Shown: in pieces, positions 36,585 to 45,519 of the stretch
Numbering within the stretch: the first letter of the stretch is position 1
Layout of the letters: the number at the start of each line of letters is the position of its first letter
From: an uncultured Steroidobacter sp.
GTDB lineage: Bacteria > Pseudomonadota > Gammaproteobacteria > Steroidobacterales > Steroidobacteraceae
NCBI RefSeq assembly: GCF_937958065.1
Contig: NZ_CALFXI010000035.1
Location: forward strand, 47,216-111,215
DNA length: 64,000 bases
Direction: 5' to 3'
Program-made: the position numbers and the translations under genes
The notes under the pieces: model-generated
What the model was told of the DNA's origin: nothing
Seen by the model: only the letters and a program-made list of their open reading frames with translations
The model's database searches: none

Positions 36585-37229
36585 TCATTCTTTGGGCACG
36601 CGGCCCTGGATCCAGGTCATCAGGCCGTCAAAACCGCCTTGTTTCAACGCCGACTGGGCCTGCGAGCGGTCGAGCGCCAGCTGGCTGACCCCTTCGGCGA
36701 TCGTGTTCACGATGCGCCACTGCCCATCCGACTGTCGCAACAGATAGTCGAAGCGCACATCCTGCTTGCCCGGCGCCTGCATCGCCGTTCGCACGACGCG
36801 AGTGCCTCGGGCGCCGGGCTGCTCGTCCAACGTGACGAAGCGCTCACCGCCGTAACTGTTGAACTCGTGCGCGTAGATTCGCGCACTGCCGTCGGCATAC
36901 GCGGCCGTCGCCTGCTGGAACTGCTCAGACGTCAGCTGACTGGCGCCCGAACCCAGCAATGCACGCACGATGTAGTCGAAGTCGTGTGCCTCTTCGACGA
37001 CCGGCTTCAGCTTCTCGTAACTGCCCTGCACGCCGAGGGTCTTGGCATTCTTCATCGCATCGATCAGTGCCGCCTGAAGCTTCTCCACAACCGCCGATGC
37101 GGGACGATCCTCCGCTGCGGAAACATATGCACCGAGCATGCAAACCACTGCGAGTAGCGCTGCGCGGATCTGCAACGAGACGGAAGCACGGCGCGTCGCG
37201 AGCTGCCGCCTGTCATATCTCACATCCAT
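36585..37229 (-). CDS. hpnM: hopanoid-associated MlaC/Ttg2D-like protein HpnM
   Basis: 214 residues with an N-terminal signal (about 20-40, ending VSAAED). The rest is a MlaC-type lipid-binding fold: VVEEAHDFDYIVRALLG, then YAHEFNSYGGERFVTL, VRTAMQAPGKQDVRFDYLLR and IVNTIAEGVSQL. It probably carries hopanoids or phospholipids across the periplasm. GGAG lies about seven bases before the ATG, which is inside the 3' end of hpnH (17-base overlap). The next gene follows at 12 bases. Confidence 0.9.
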   Translation of the reverse strand: MDVRYDRRQLATRRASVSLQIRAALLAVVCMLGAYVSAAEDRPASAVVEKLQAALIDAMKNAKTLGVQGSYEKLKPVVEEAHDFDYIVRALLGSGASQLTSEQFQQATAAYADGSARIYAHEFNSYGGERFVTLDEQPGARGTRVVRTAMQAPGKQDVRFDYLLRQSDGQWRIVNTIAEGVSQLALDRSQAQSALKQGGFDGLMTWIQGRVPKE

Positions 37230-38361
37230 CTCGGTCTCCGCCGTTCGCGCGCCGTGTGCCCCGGATCGCTGCGACAGGAATCGCCGCCGACTGCGGCTCG
37301 GGGCGCTTCGTGTACAGAATCGGCAGCTCCGGTGCCATCGGCCCGCTCACGCGCGGTCCGCGCAGGCTGACGCGCATTGCTTTCAACGGGTGTGCCAGCA
37401 TGTCATTGACCGCAGTGCCCTCGAATCCACAGTGCGCCATGCAGTTGTCACATCGCGCGTTGCGGCCGACGCCATAGTTGTCCCAGTCCGTATCCTCCAT
37501 GAGTGAGCGGAAGCTGCTGGCGTAGCCCGCATCGAGCAGATAACACGGGCGCTGCCAGCCAAAGAGGTTGTAAGTCGGATTGCTCCACGGCGTGCACTGG
37601 TACGTCTGGTTGCCGGCGAGGAAATCCAGGAACAGGCTCGTGTTGGTGAACGCCCAGCGGCTGCCATCACGGCGGCCGATGCGGAAGATGTCCCGGAACA
37701 GTTGCTTGCTCGCGGCCCGTCCGAGGAACACATCCTGACGTGGAGCGTGCTGATAGCTGTAGCCCGGCGAGACCGTGATCCCCTCGATCCCGAGCCGCAT
37801 CGCCTCGTCGAAAAACGCAGCGACTTGGGACGCGTCCTCGCCGACGAACAAGGTGCAGTTGACCGTTACGCGAAAGCCTTTGCTGCGCGCGAGTCGGATC
37901 GCCGCGACCGCCTTGTCGTACACACCCTGCTGGCACACCGACGCGTCGTGGCGCTCGCGGTTGCCGTCGAGATGGACCGAGAACGCGAGATAGTTCGAAG
38001 GTCTGTACTCGTCGATGTGCTTGGCGAGCAGCAGCGCGTTCGTGCACAGATAAACGAACTTGCGGCGCGCGACGATGCCCGCGACGATCTGTGGCAGCTG
38101 CCGGTGAATGAGCGGCTCGCCCCCGGGGATCGAGACGACCGGCGCATCGCATTCATCGACCGCGGCCAGCGCCTGCTCGACGCTCATCCGCCGTTGCAGC
38201 ACTTCCTTGGGATGATCGATCTTGCCGCAGCCGGCGCACGCCAGGTTGCATTGGAACAGCGGTTCCAGCATCAGCACCAGCGGAAATCGCTCACGGCCGC
38301 GCAGCTTCTGCGTCAGCAGATAGCGGCCGATGCGATACTGTTGTATCAGCGGGATACCCAT
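37213..38361 (-). CDS. hpnH: adenosylhopane synthase, radical SAM protein HpnH
   Basis: 382 residues. Adds the 5'-deoxyadenosyl group to diploptene/hopene to give adenosylhopane, the first step of C35 hopanoid side-chain building. The radical SAM cluster motif CNLACAGC is near residue 40; IPGGEPLIHRQLP and the C-terminal cysteines in CDNCMAHCGFEG fit the HpnH family. The N-terminus MGIPLIQQYRIGRYLL is the conserved family start, so ATG 38361 is used although the frame is open to 38499. The start overlaps the end of idi by 16 bases. Confidence 0.95.
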   Translation of the reverse strand: MGIPLIQQYRIGRYLLTQKLRGRERFPLVLMLEPLFQCNLACAGCGKIDHPKEVLQRRMSVEQALAAVDECDAPVVSIPGGEPLIHRQLPQIVAGIVARRKFVYLCTNALLLAKHIDEYRPSNYLAFSVHLDGNRERHDASVCQQGVYDKAVAAIRLARSKGFRVTVNCTLFVGEDASQVAAFFDEAMRLGIEGITVSPGYSYQHAPRQDVFLGRAASKQLFRDIFRIGRRDGSRWAFTNTSLFLDFLAGNQTYQCTPWSNPTYNLFGWQRPCYLLDAGYASSFRSLMEDTDWDNYGVGRNARCDNCMAHCGFEGTAVNDMLAHPLKAMRVSLRGPRVSGPMAPELPILYTKRPEPQSAAIPVAAIRGTRRANGGDRDGCEI

Positions 38362-38960
38362 GCTCCGCTCGCGTGTTGTGCCGGCAGCGCGTTGCGCATC
38401 TCCGTCCAGATCCGCGTCCATTCGATCCGGAACCAGGGAGTGAAACTGCGCGCGTCGCGCTGCAGCTCCGCCTGCAGTTGCGCCGGATCGATCCAGCACC
38501 AGTCTGCGATTTCATGAACGTTGGCGCGCACCGGACTGCTGCTGCAGCCGATGTAGACGGAACACAGTTCATTCTCCGCACCGGTGGCATCGAACTGCGC
38601 CTGGTAACGGAACTTGAACAGCGGCGAGAGCACGCAGCGCATGCCCAGCTCCTGCCACAGCCGGCGATGAGCGGCGAACTGCAGCGACTCACCGCGCCGA
38701 GGATGGCTGCAACAGCTGTTCGACCAGTAACCCGGCCAGAGACGTTTGGCTGCGCTACGCTGCTGCATGAGGAGCTGGCCGTCGGGATTGAAAATGAACA
38801 ACGAGAAGGCGCGATGCAGCACCCCTCGACCTTCGTGACAACGCGCCTTGCTCATGAAGCCGATCTCTCGATCGCTGGCATCGACCAGGATGAGCGGCTC
38901 GAAATCCGATGAGACCAGGGCGTGCCGGAGGGCATCGCATTCGCCGCTTTGATCGTTCAA
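38346..38960 (-). CDS. idi: isopentenyl-diphosphate delta-isomerase, type I
   Basis: 204 residues, Nudix-fold type I enzyme, which interconverts IPP and DMAPP. Catalytic Cys in SNSCCSHPRRGE, and catalytic Glu in NELCSVYIG; RAFSLFIFNPDGQLLMQQRS fits the family. The start codon is TTG at 38960, with GGAGGT five to six bases upstream; a GTG inside that site is out of frame. It leads the unit idi-hpnH-hpnM-prenyltransferase-like-dxs, divergent from hpnI. Having both dxs and idi in one operon brings precursor supply under the same control as hopanoid tailoring. Confidence 0.93.
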   Translation of the reverse strand: MNDQSGECDALRHALVSSDFEPLILVDASDREIGFMSKARCHEGRGVLHRAFSLFIFNPDGQLLMQQRSAAKRLWPGYWSNSCCSHPRRGESLQFAAHRRLWQELGMRCVLSPLFKFRYQAQFDATGAENELCSVYIGCSSSPVRANVHEIADWCWIDPAQLQAELQRDARSFTPWFRIEWTRIWTEMRNALPAQHASGAWVSR

Positions 38961-39143
38961 GGGCCACCTCCGTTTACCGCTGTTGTGTGCGAGAGGTCAT
39001 CACAGCGCGCACGATGCTTCAGCTCGAAAGCTGCGGCATAAATCCGCTCCGCGCACTCACAGTTCCACAACAACGGTATCCGCGAGCCCATTCCTGCGCG
39101 CGGCGCGTTAGTGCCGACAGACTGCAAGCAAAAGGTGTTCGCC

Positions 39144-40325
39144 GTGCCCACGATCGCACAGATCACGCTGCAAACACTCGGTATTGCCCTGGCAGCGCTG
39201 GCTACTGCTTACGCGCTGGTTGCTTGTTTTGCCGAATCCCGGACGGCAAAGCGCGCGCTGCCGATGCGCGCGCACGACTACGAACGACGCACGGATGCGA
39301 ACACACTTGTTTCCAGCGACTGTTGCACTCCAGTCACGGTTCTCAAGCCGCTGTGCGGTGGTGAGCCGAATCTTTATCACTGTCTGAAAACTTTCTGCGT
39401 GCAGGACCACCCGCATTATCAGATCGTGTTCGGCGTGCAGGATCCCGCCGACGTTGCACTCGCAACTGCGCACCGGCTGCAGGCGGAACTGCCGGCACGA
39501 GACATCGTCGTGGTGATCGACTCGCGCTTGCACGGCAGCAACGGCAAGGTAAGTAATCTCGCGAATATGCTGCCCGCGGCGCGCCACCAGATTCTCGTTG
39601 CATCGGACAGCGATGTGATCGTCGATCCGGGTTACCTGCGGCGCGTGACTGCGCCGCTGGCGGACCCAACGGTGGGACTGGTGACTTCTTTGTATCGCGC
39701 ACGAGCCGTGGGAGGCCTGTGGTCTCATCTGGTGGCGATCTTCATCAACGAATGGTTCATGCCCGCGGTGCGCGTGGCGCGGCTGTTCGGCAGCGCTTCG
39801 TTCACCTCCGGTGTGACGATTGCCCTGCGGCGGCAGACGCTCGAACAGCTCGGCGGCTTCGAGGCCATCGCGGATGTGCTGGCCGACGACTACTGGCTCG
39901 GCGAGCACACTCGCCGCCTCGGGCTGAAGACCGTGGCAGCCGAGGGCGTGGTCGAGACGGTCGTTGCCGAACCGAGCTTCGGCTCGGTTTGCCGCCACGA
40001 GCTGCGCTGGTTGCGCACGATTCGCTCCGTGCAGCCTCGCGGCTATGGACCGCTTGGCATCACCTTCACCGTACCGGTCGCTGCACTAGGAACATTGCTC
40101 GCTGGCGCCGATTCGGTCGTTTTGGGGCTGGCGTCGGTGGCCGTGGTGGCCAGAGTGATTCTGCATCGTCTCGCGCGGCCGGCCTGCGCACCGCCATGGC
40201 TGGCCCCCATCGGCGATCTGCTGGTCTTCGTGCTGTGGTGCTGGAGCTTTGCGAGCCGCCGCGTGCGCTGGCGCGCCGGAGAGTTCGCCGTCGAGCGTGA
40301 CGGCTCCATGCAACGTACCAGTTGA
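39144..40325 (+). CDS. hpnI: hopanoid glycosyltransferase HpnI
   Basis: About 393 residues, GT2 family (ceramide glucosyltransferase-like). Attaches an N-acetylhexosamine to bacteriohopanetetrol on the route to cyclitol-ether head groups. N-terminal membrane segment, then VTVLKPLCGGEPNLY, SDSDVIVDPGYL (DxD region), DDYWLGE and RHELRWLRTIR (the Q/RxxRW region), with two or three C-terminal membrane segments. GTG 39144 is preferred because AAAGG lies about nine bases before it; GTG 39111 is an in-frame alternative without a binding site. First gene of the plus-strand unit hpnI-J-K-L-diiron. Confidence 0.93.
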   Translation: MPTIAQITLQTLGIALAALATAYALVACFAESRTAKRALPMRAHDYERRTDANTLVSSDCCTPVTVLKPLCGGEPNLYHCLKTFCVQDHPHYQIVFGVQDPADVALATAHRLQAELPARDIVVVIDSRLHGSNGKVSNLANMLPAARHQILVASDSDVIVDPGYLRRVTAPLADPTVGLVTSLYRARAVGGLWSHLVAIFINEWFMPAVRVARLFGSASFTSGVTIALRRQTLEQLGGFEAIADVLADDYWLGEHTRRLGLKTVAAEGVVETVVAEPSFGSVCRHELRWLRTIRSVQPRGYGPLGITFTVPVAALGTLLAGADSVVLGLASVAVVARVILHRLARPACAPPWLAPIGDLLVFVLWCWSFASRRVRWRAGEFAVERDGSMQRTS

Positions 40326-40349
40326 ACGCGCGTCCTCGGAGACTCGACC

Positions 40350-41765
40350 ATGAAGTCACTGTTCCTGCATCCACCTTCCTATGAGGGATTCGACGGGGGC
40401 GCCGGCGCCCGCTATCAGGCCAAGCGCGAGATCCGCTCGTTCTGGTATCCGACCTGGCTCGCGCAACCCGCGGCGCTGGTGCCGGACAGTCGTCTGCTCG
40501 ATGCCCCCGCCGACGGACTGAGTCTCGCGGACGTGCTGCCCATCGCGCGACAGTTCGACTTGGTCATCATGCACACGAGCTCGCCCTCGTTCGCCGCCGA
40601 CGTCCGCACGGCCGAAGCGCTCAAAGAGGACCGGCCCGGCGTGCTCATTGGCATGGTCGGCGCGAAAGTGGCCGTCGATCCGCAGCGCTCGCTGGCAGCC
40701 TCCAAGGCCATCGACTTCGTCGCGCGCGAAGAATTCGATTACACCTGCCAGGAGGTCGCGAGCGGCAGGCCGCTCGCTGATATCGTGGGGCTCAGCTATC
40801 GACGCGCGGATGGCGTGATCGTGCACAATGCGCCGCGCCCGCTCATCACCGACATGGATGCGCTGCCCTGGGTCACTCCAGTGTACGAGCGCGATCTGCA
40901 CGTTCAGAACTATTTCATCGGGTATCTGAAGCACCCGTACGTATCGTTCTATACCGGACGAGGTTGCCGCTCCAAGTGCACGTTCTGTCTGTGGCCGCAG
41001 ACCGTCGGCGGTCATCATTACCGCGTTCGCAGCCCGCGCAGTGTCATCGAGGAGGTGCGCTGGGTACGCGACCACCTGCCGCAGGTCGAGGAAATCTTCT
41101 TCGACGACGACACCTTCACCGATTTCCGCCCGCGCGTGGAGGAGATCGCATGCGGCCTGGGCCGGCTCGGCGTGACCTGGTCGTGCAACGCCAAGGCGAA
41201 CGTGCCGTACCAAACGCTGAAAGTGATGAAAGAGAACGGCCTGCGGCTGCTGCTGGTCGGCTACGAGTCGGGCAACGACCAGATCCTGCACAACGTGCGC
41301 AAGGGCCTCAAGACCGACATCGCGCGGCGTTTCACGCGCGACTGCCGAGAGCTGGGCATCACCATCCACGGCACCTTCATCCTGGGCTTGCCGGGCGAAA
41401 CCGAGCAGACCATCCGCGAGACGATCGAGTTCGCCAAGGAGATCAATCCGCACACCATCCAGGTCTCGCTCGCCGCGCCGTATCCGGGAACGCAGTTGCA
41501 TGCGCAGGCAGTCGCGAATGGCTGGCTGTCGGAGAACGCCGCGGATCTGGTCGATGAGCACGGCGTGCAGATCGAGCCGATCAGTTATCCGCATCTGTCC
41601 GCCGAACAGATGTTCCACGGTGTGGAGACGTTCTACAAGAACTTCTACTTCCGACCGGGCAAGATCGCCGAGCTGACGCTGGAGATGATGACCAGCTGGC
41701 AGATGACGAAGCGTCGGCTGCGCGAAGGCGTGGAATTCTTCCGTTTCCTGCATGCGCGCACCTGA
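40350..41765 (+). CDS. hpnJ: hopanoid radical SAM protein HpnJ
   Basis: 471 residues. N-terminal B12-binding-like domain (about 1-150), then a radical SAM core with cluster motif CRSKCTFC (near 208). In the known pathway HpnJ contracts the glucosamine head group to the cyclitol ether. YTGRGCRSKCTFCLWPQ and FFDDDTFTDFRPR fit the family. It starts 24 bases after hpnI and overlaps hpnK by 14 bases. Confidence 0.94.
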   Translation: MKSLFLHPPSYEGFDGGAGARYQAKREIRSFWYPTWLAQPAALVPDSRLLDAPADGLSLADVLPIARQFDLVIMHTSSPSFAADVRTAEALKEDRPGVLIGMVGAKVAVDPQRSLAASKAIDFVAREEFDYTCQEVASGRPLADIVGLSYRRADGVIVHNAPRPLITDMDALPWVTPVYERDLHVQNYFIGYLKHPYVSFYTGRGCRSKCTFCLWPQTVGGHHYRVRSPRSVIEEVRWVRDHLPQVEEIFFDDDTFTDFRPRVEEIACGLGRLGVTWSCNAKANVPYQTLKVMKENGLRLLLVGYESGNDQILHNVRKGLKTDIARRFTRDCRELGITIHGTFILGLPGETEQTIRETIEFAKEINPHTIQVSLAAPYPGTQLHAQAVANGWLSENAADLVDEHGVQIEPISYPHLSAEQMFHGVETFYKNFYFRPGKIAELTLEMMTSWQMTKRRLREGVEFFRFLHART

Positions 41766-42624
41766 AGCGAGCCCGCGTACGTCACGCGACTTTCTGATCA
41801 TCACTGCGGATGACTTCGGCGTGCGCGAGTCGGTGAACGAAGCAGTCGAGCTGGCGGCACGTCGCGGCGTTCTGACGGCGGCGAGCCTGATGGTGGGTGA
41901 GCCCGCTGCCGCCGATGCCGTGAACCGTGCACGACGGCTGCCGCAGCTGCGCGTCGGCCTTCACATCGTGCTGGTGGACGGCTCGGCGATTCTGGAGCGA
42001 GCACAAATCCCGCAGCTCGTCGATGCCGCAGGCAGGTTTGGCCAGCGCATGGTGCTGGATGCGTTTCGGTTCGTGTTCTCGCCCAGCATGCGCCGGCAGC
42101 TGTCCGCCGAGATCCGGGCACAGTTCAAAGCGTTTGCCGCCACCGGCCTGCCGCTCGATCACGTGAACGCGCACAAGCACTTTCACCTGCATCCGACGTT
42201 GTTGCGCATGATCCTGGAGATCGGCCGGGAGTTCGGCATGCAAGCCATTCGCTGGCCGCGCGAGCCGCTGCTCTCCCATGAGCAGGGCTCCGGGATCGGC
42301 CAGGCCATTCAGTACGCCGGCCTGTCGCCGTGGCTCACGTTGATGCGGCGTCAGATCGAGCGTGCCGGCCTGCTGCACAACGACTGGATGTTCGGCATGG
42401 CCGCGAGCGGGCACATGGATACGCGCGCGTTAGTGCGCATCCTGCAGCACTTGCCTGGCGGTATCACCGAGATCTACTCACACCCCGCAACCCGCTGCGA
42501 ACAATCCCAACGCGAGCTCGTCGCTCTCACCAGCCGGCGGGTGCAAGCGACGCTTCGCAGCGCCTTCATCGCACGCGGCGGCTACAGCGACGCGTGGCAT
42601 CGCCGACAACGGATGCTCACATGA
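41752..42624 (+). CDS. hpnK: hopanoid deacetylase HpnK (YdjC family)
   Basis: 290 residues of the YdjC/ChbG deacetylase family; removes the acetyl group from the N-acetylated hopanoid head group. Metal and catalytic motifs: IITADDFGV near the N-terminus, VGLHIVLVDG, and AHKHFHLHP. The start lies inside the end of hpnJ and the stop overlaps the hpnL start (ATGA). Confidence 0.94.
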   Translation: MRAPEASPRTSRDFLIITADDFGVRESVNEAVELAARRGVLTAASLMVGEPAAADAVNRARRLPQLRVGLHIVLVDGSAILERAQIPQLVDAAGRFGQRMVLDAFRFVFSPSMRRQLSAEIRAQFKAFAATGLPLDHVNAHKHFHLHPTLLRMILEIGREFGMQAIRWPREPLLSHEQGSGIGQAIQYAGLSPWLTLMRRQIERAGLLHNDWMFGMAASGHMDTRALVRILQHLPGGITEIYSHPATRCEQSQRELVALTSRRVQATLRSAFIARGGYSDAWHRRQRMLT

Positions 42625-43622
42625 GCGTCACAGTTCGAATTGCAGGCTGCATCGGACTGCTCGTGCTGATCGGGCTCGTGTTGCACGAAGGCGCGGCAAG
42701 CATCGTCCAGCTGTTGTCCGGCGCGGGATGGATCCTGCTGCTCATCGTTCCGTTCCATGCCGTGCCGCTGTATCTCGATACGTTGGGCTGGCGCCAACTG
42801 CTGGAGAAAGATCAGCGCCCGGGACAGGCGGCGCTGTTCGGCATCGCTGCCATCCGTGAAGCCGTCAGCCGCCTGCTGCCGGTCGCCAACATCGGCGGCG
42901 AGCTGGTTGGCGTGCGGCTGCTCGCCTTGTATGGAACCGAGACGACGCAAGTTGCCGCGAGCGTGATCGTCGAGGTGTTCCTGATGCTCATCTCGCTGGT
43001 GTTCTTTGCCGCGCTCGGCGTGCTATGTCTGATCCACGTGACGGATCAGCTTCAGCTCGTCCACGACGTGACACTGGGGCTGGTACTCACATTGCCGGTG
43101 CTGATCGTGCTGGCGATCCTCCTGCGCCACCCGAGCGCGTTCGCGCTGCTGGGCCAGGCGACCCAACGACTCATGGGACGTTTCGCGCGGAGTTTCGACA
43201 TCCTCGCCTGGTCGTTGTCGCTCACTCGCGCGATGCGGAGCTTGTTCCAGGCACCGCTGCGCTTGTGCGCAGCCGTCGGGTATCAGGTCGCGGGCCTGCT
43301 CGTCGGCTCGCTCGAGACCTGGCTGGTGTTGCGCTGGGTGGACCATCCCGTGAGCCTCCCGGCCAGCATCGGCCTCGAAGCGACGACACAGGCGGTCCGT
43401 CACTTCATCTTTTTCCTGCCGGCCGGCCTCGGTGCCCAGGAAGCGGCGTTGATGGGTGTGGGCGCCATGCTCGGCATTCCTCCCGATGCCGCACTCGCCC
43501 TGTCGCTTGCCAAGCGCATGCGCGAAATTCTCTTCGGAGTGCCCGCCCTGCTGGCATGGCACTGGATCGAGGCACGCGAGCTCAAAGGCAAGCGCCTGAA
43601 AGCGCTGAACAGGTCGACATGA
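42621..43622 (+). CDS. hpnL: hopanoid-associated flippase-like membrane protein HpnL
   Basis: 333 residues with about seven to eight membrane segments, of the lysylphosphatidylglycerol synthase TM/UPF0104 (flippase-like) family. Conserved parts include LLPVANIGGELVGVRLLA and FIFFLPAGLGAQEAALMG. It may move hopanoid intermediates across the inner membrane; this is inferred from family and context. ATG 42621 overlaps the hpnK stop; the longer frame to 42330 is only hpnK read in another frame. Its stop overlaps the next start (ATGA). Confidence 0.92.
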   Translation: MSVTVRIAGCIGLLVLIGLVLHEGAASIVQLLSGAGWILLLIVPFHAVPLYLDTLGWRQLLEKDQRPGQAALFGIAAIREAVSRLLPVANIGGELVGVRLLALYGTETTQVAASVIVEVFLMLISLVFFAALGVLCLIHVTDQLQLVHDVTLGLVLTLPVLIVLAILLRHPSAFALLGQATQRLMGRFARSFDILAWSLSLTRAMRSLFQAPLRLCAAVGYQVAGLLVGSLETWLVLRWVDHPVSLPASIGLEATTQAVRHFIFFLPAGLGAQEAALMGVGAMLGIPPDAALALSLAKRMREILFGVPALLAWHWIEARELKGKRLKALNRST

Positions 43623-44482
43623 ACACTTCCGTTCTCACCACGCGTCACCCGCGCCAGCTGCAGTCGGGCTCGGCCGAGCACCGCCAGCTGCTCGCGCGGT
43701 TCTTCATCGAGACGCATCTGGACTATGCACCGGAACAGATTGCGTGGCCGGAGCTGGACGAGGCGGCGCAAGCCCGCCTCGCCGGCCTGCCGTTCTGGCA
43801 AGAGGCGGTGTCCACCGAGAACGTCACGTCGTGTACCGTCGCGGCGGCCGCGGCACTCGAATCCGACTCGGACATTCGCGCTGCCATCGCCCTGCAGGGC
43901 ATCGAGGAGGGTCGCCACGCTCAGCTCCTGGCCCGCCTCACGGCCCACTACGGCATCCCGGTCTCCTTGCCTGCTCCGTTCCGCTCACAGGATATCGAGC
44001 ACGACTTCCTGTTCTGCGGATTCGGCGAATGTTTCGATTCGTTCTTCGCTTTCGGCCTGTTCGCGCTCGCGCGCGACAGCGGACTGTTCGATCCAGGACT
44101 GGTGGAGATCTTCGAACCGGTGGTCCAGGAAGAAGCCCGGCACATTCTGTTCTTCGTGAACTGGGTGCAGTATCGCCGCATGCAGCTGCCGTGGTGGCGG
44201 CGGCCCGCATTCCGTCTACGCTGCGGCTGGATCATCCTGAAGCAGATTGCGAGCCGCATCGAGACGGCTCGCAACCTCGGCAAGGACACCAGCGAGAGCG
44301 AAAATTTCACATTGAGCGCGCATCAGAACCTCTCAGTGGACGTGAGCGTGCGACGCTTGCTCGATCTGTGCCTCGCGGAGAACGATCGCCGGCTCGGACG
44401 ATACGATGCACGGCTCGCTCGGCCGCGCCTGGTGCCGGCGGTTGCGCGGTTCTTATATCGTTTGTTGCCCGCCGGCAAATGA
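43619..44482 (+). CDS. ferritin-like diiron protein of the hopanoid operon
   Basis: 287 residues, mostly helical. Two ExxH-type metal motifs are visible: IEEGRHAQLL and QEEARHILFF. Further acids in FWQEAVSTENVTS and FGECFDSFF could complete a four-helix diiron site. Proteins of this fold include oxygenases and desaturases as well as iron stores. Its place as last gene of hpnI-J-K-L, with an overlapping start, suggests an oxidative step on hopanoids, but no activity is established to my knowledge. It converges with hpnA, with 20 bases between stops. Confidence 0.8.
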   Translation: MNTSVLTTRHPRQLQSGSAEHRQLLARFFIETHLDYAPEQIAWPELDEAAQARLAGLPFWQEAVSTENVTSCTVAAAAALESDSDIRAAIALQGIEEGRHAQLLARLTAHYGIPVSLPAPFRSQDIEHDFLFCGFGECFDSFFAFGLFALARDSGLFDPGLVEIFEPVVQEEARHILFFVNWVQYRRMQLPWWRRPAFRLRCGWIILKQIASRIETARNLGKDTSESENFTLSAHQNLSVDVSVRRLLDLCLAENDRRLGRYDARLARPRLVPAVARFLYRLLPAGK

Positions 44483-44502
44483 GTTGCTTTTGCGCGCGAT
44501 GC

Positions 44503-45519
44503 TCAAAGCGCCCGGCTGATTCCAGGTCGTGCGCGTCTGATGTACCCCGCCTCTTCGAACCACTGCACAGCATCCGCGATCGCGACTTGCGCCGGCCGGG
44601 ATTGATATCCCAGCTCACGCTGAGCCTTTGCAGAAGAAAAGAACATGCGCTTGCGCGCCATGCGCAGACTGTCGAGCGTGAGTTGCGGCACTCGGCCCGT
44701 GCTGAAGGCAAACGCTTCCGAGAGGTACGCGAAGGGAACGACCAGTTCCAGCGGCAGCCGCACGGTCGGCGGCCTGCGTTGGGCACATTCGGCCACCATG
44801 GTCAGAATCTCACGCAAGGTGAGATTCTCACCGCCCAGAATGTATCGCTCGCCCGTGCGCCCGCGTTCGTAGGCGAGTAGATGACCCACAGCGACGTCGT
44901 CGACGTGAGCGATGTTCAGCCCCGTGTCGACATACGCGGGTGTGCGCCCTCGGGCGGCCTCGAGCACCATCCGCCCTGTCGGCGTTGGCTTCACGTCGCG
45001 CGGACCGATCGGCGTGGATGGATTGACGATCACGATCGGCGCACCATCGCGGGCCATCTCGCGAACCGCCTGTTCGGCAAGGTACTTGGAGCGTTTGTAA
45101 TCGCCCACCATGTCCGCCAGGGTGGACGGCGTATTCTCATGGCCCGGCTGACCGTCCGCCGGCAATCCCAATGTGGCGACGCTGCTGGTGTAAACGATGC
45201 GTTTCACGTCCGCCTGCAAGGCCGCCAGCATGACGTTGCGCGTGCCCTCGACGTTATTGCGGTACAGCTCGGTCGTGTCCCTTGCCCACAAGCGGTAGTC
45301 CGCAGCGACATGGAACAAAGCCTCACAGCCGCGGCAAGCTGCATTCAACGACGTGCCGTCCATGAGATCGCCGACCGCTATGTCGACCGGCAACTGCTGC
45401 ACGTTGCATCGATTGGACCCGGCCCGCACCAGCGCACGCACCTCCCAGCCGCGAGCCAACAGCTGGCGCACCACCGCCGAACCGACAAATCCCGTTGCTC
45501 CGGTAACGAGGGCCTTCAT
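44503..45519 (-). CDS. hpnA: hopanoid-associated NAD-dependent epimerase/dehydratase-family protein HpnA
   Basis: 338 residues, extended short-chain dehydrogenase. Rossmann motif VTGATGFVGSAVVRQLL at about 4-20; YTSSVATLG and DYKRSKYLAEQ (YxxxK is YKRSK) give the catalytic Tyr and Lys; NPSTPIGPRDVKPTPTG is typical of HpnA. The exact reaction in hopanoid synthesis is not settled. ATG 45519 overlaps the hpnN stop (ATGA) and is preceded by GGAAGG. Last gene of the sqs-shc-hpnG-hpnN-hpnA unit. Confidence 0.93.
   Translation of the reverse strand: MKALVTGATGFVGSAVVRQLLARGWEVRALVRAGSNRCNVQQLPVDIAVGDLMDGTSLNAACRGCEALFHVAADYRLWARDTTELYRNNVEGTRNVMLAALQADVKRIVYTSSVATLGLPADGQPGHENTPSTLADMVGDYKRSKYLAEQAVREMARDGAPIVIVNPSTPIGPRDVKPTPTGRMVLEAARGRTPAYVDTGLNIAHVDDVAVGHLLAYERGRTGERYILGGENLTLREILTMVAECAQRRPPTVRLPLELVVPFAYLSEAFAFSTGRVPQLTLDSLRMARKRMFFSSAKAQRELGYQSRPAQVAIADAVQWFEEAGYIRRARPGISRAL

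Noticed and set aside
40356..41804. 482-codon minus-strand frame opposite hpnJ
   Set aside because: hpnJ is unmistakable on the plus strand; the antisense frame has no family features.
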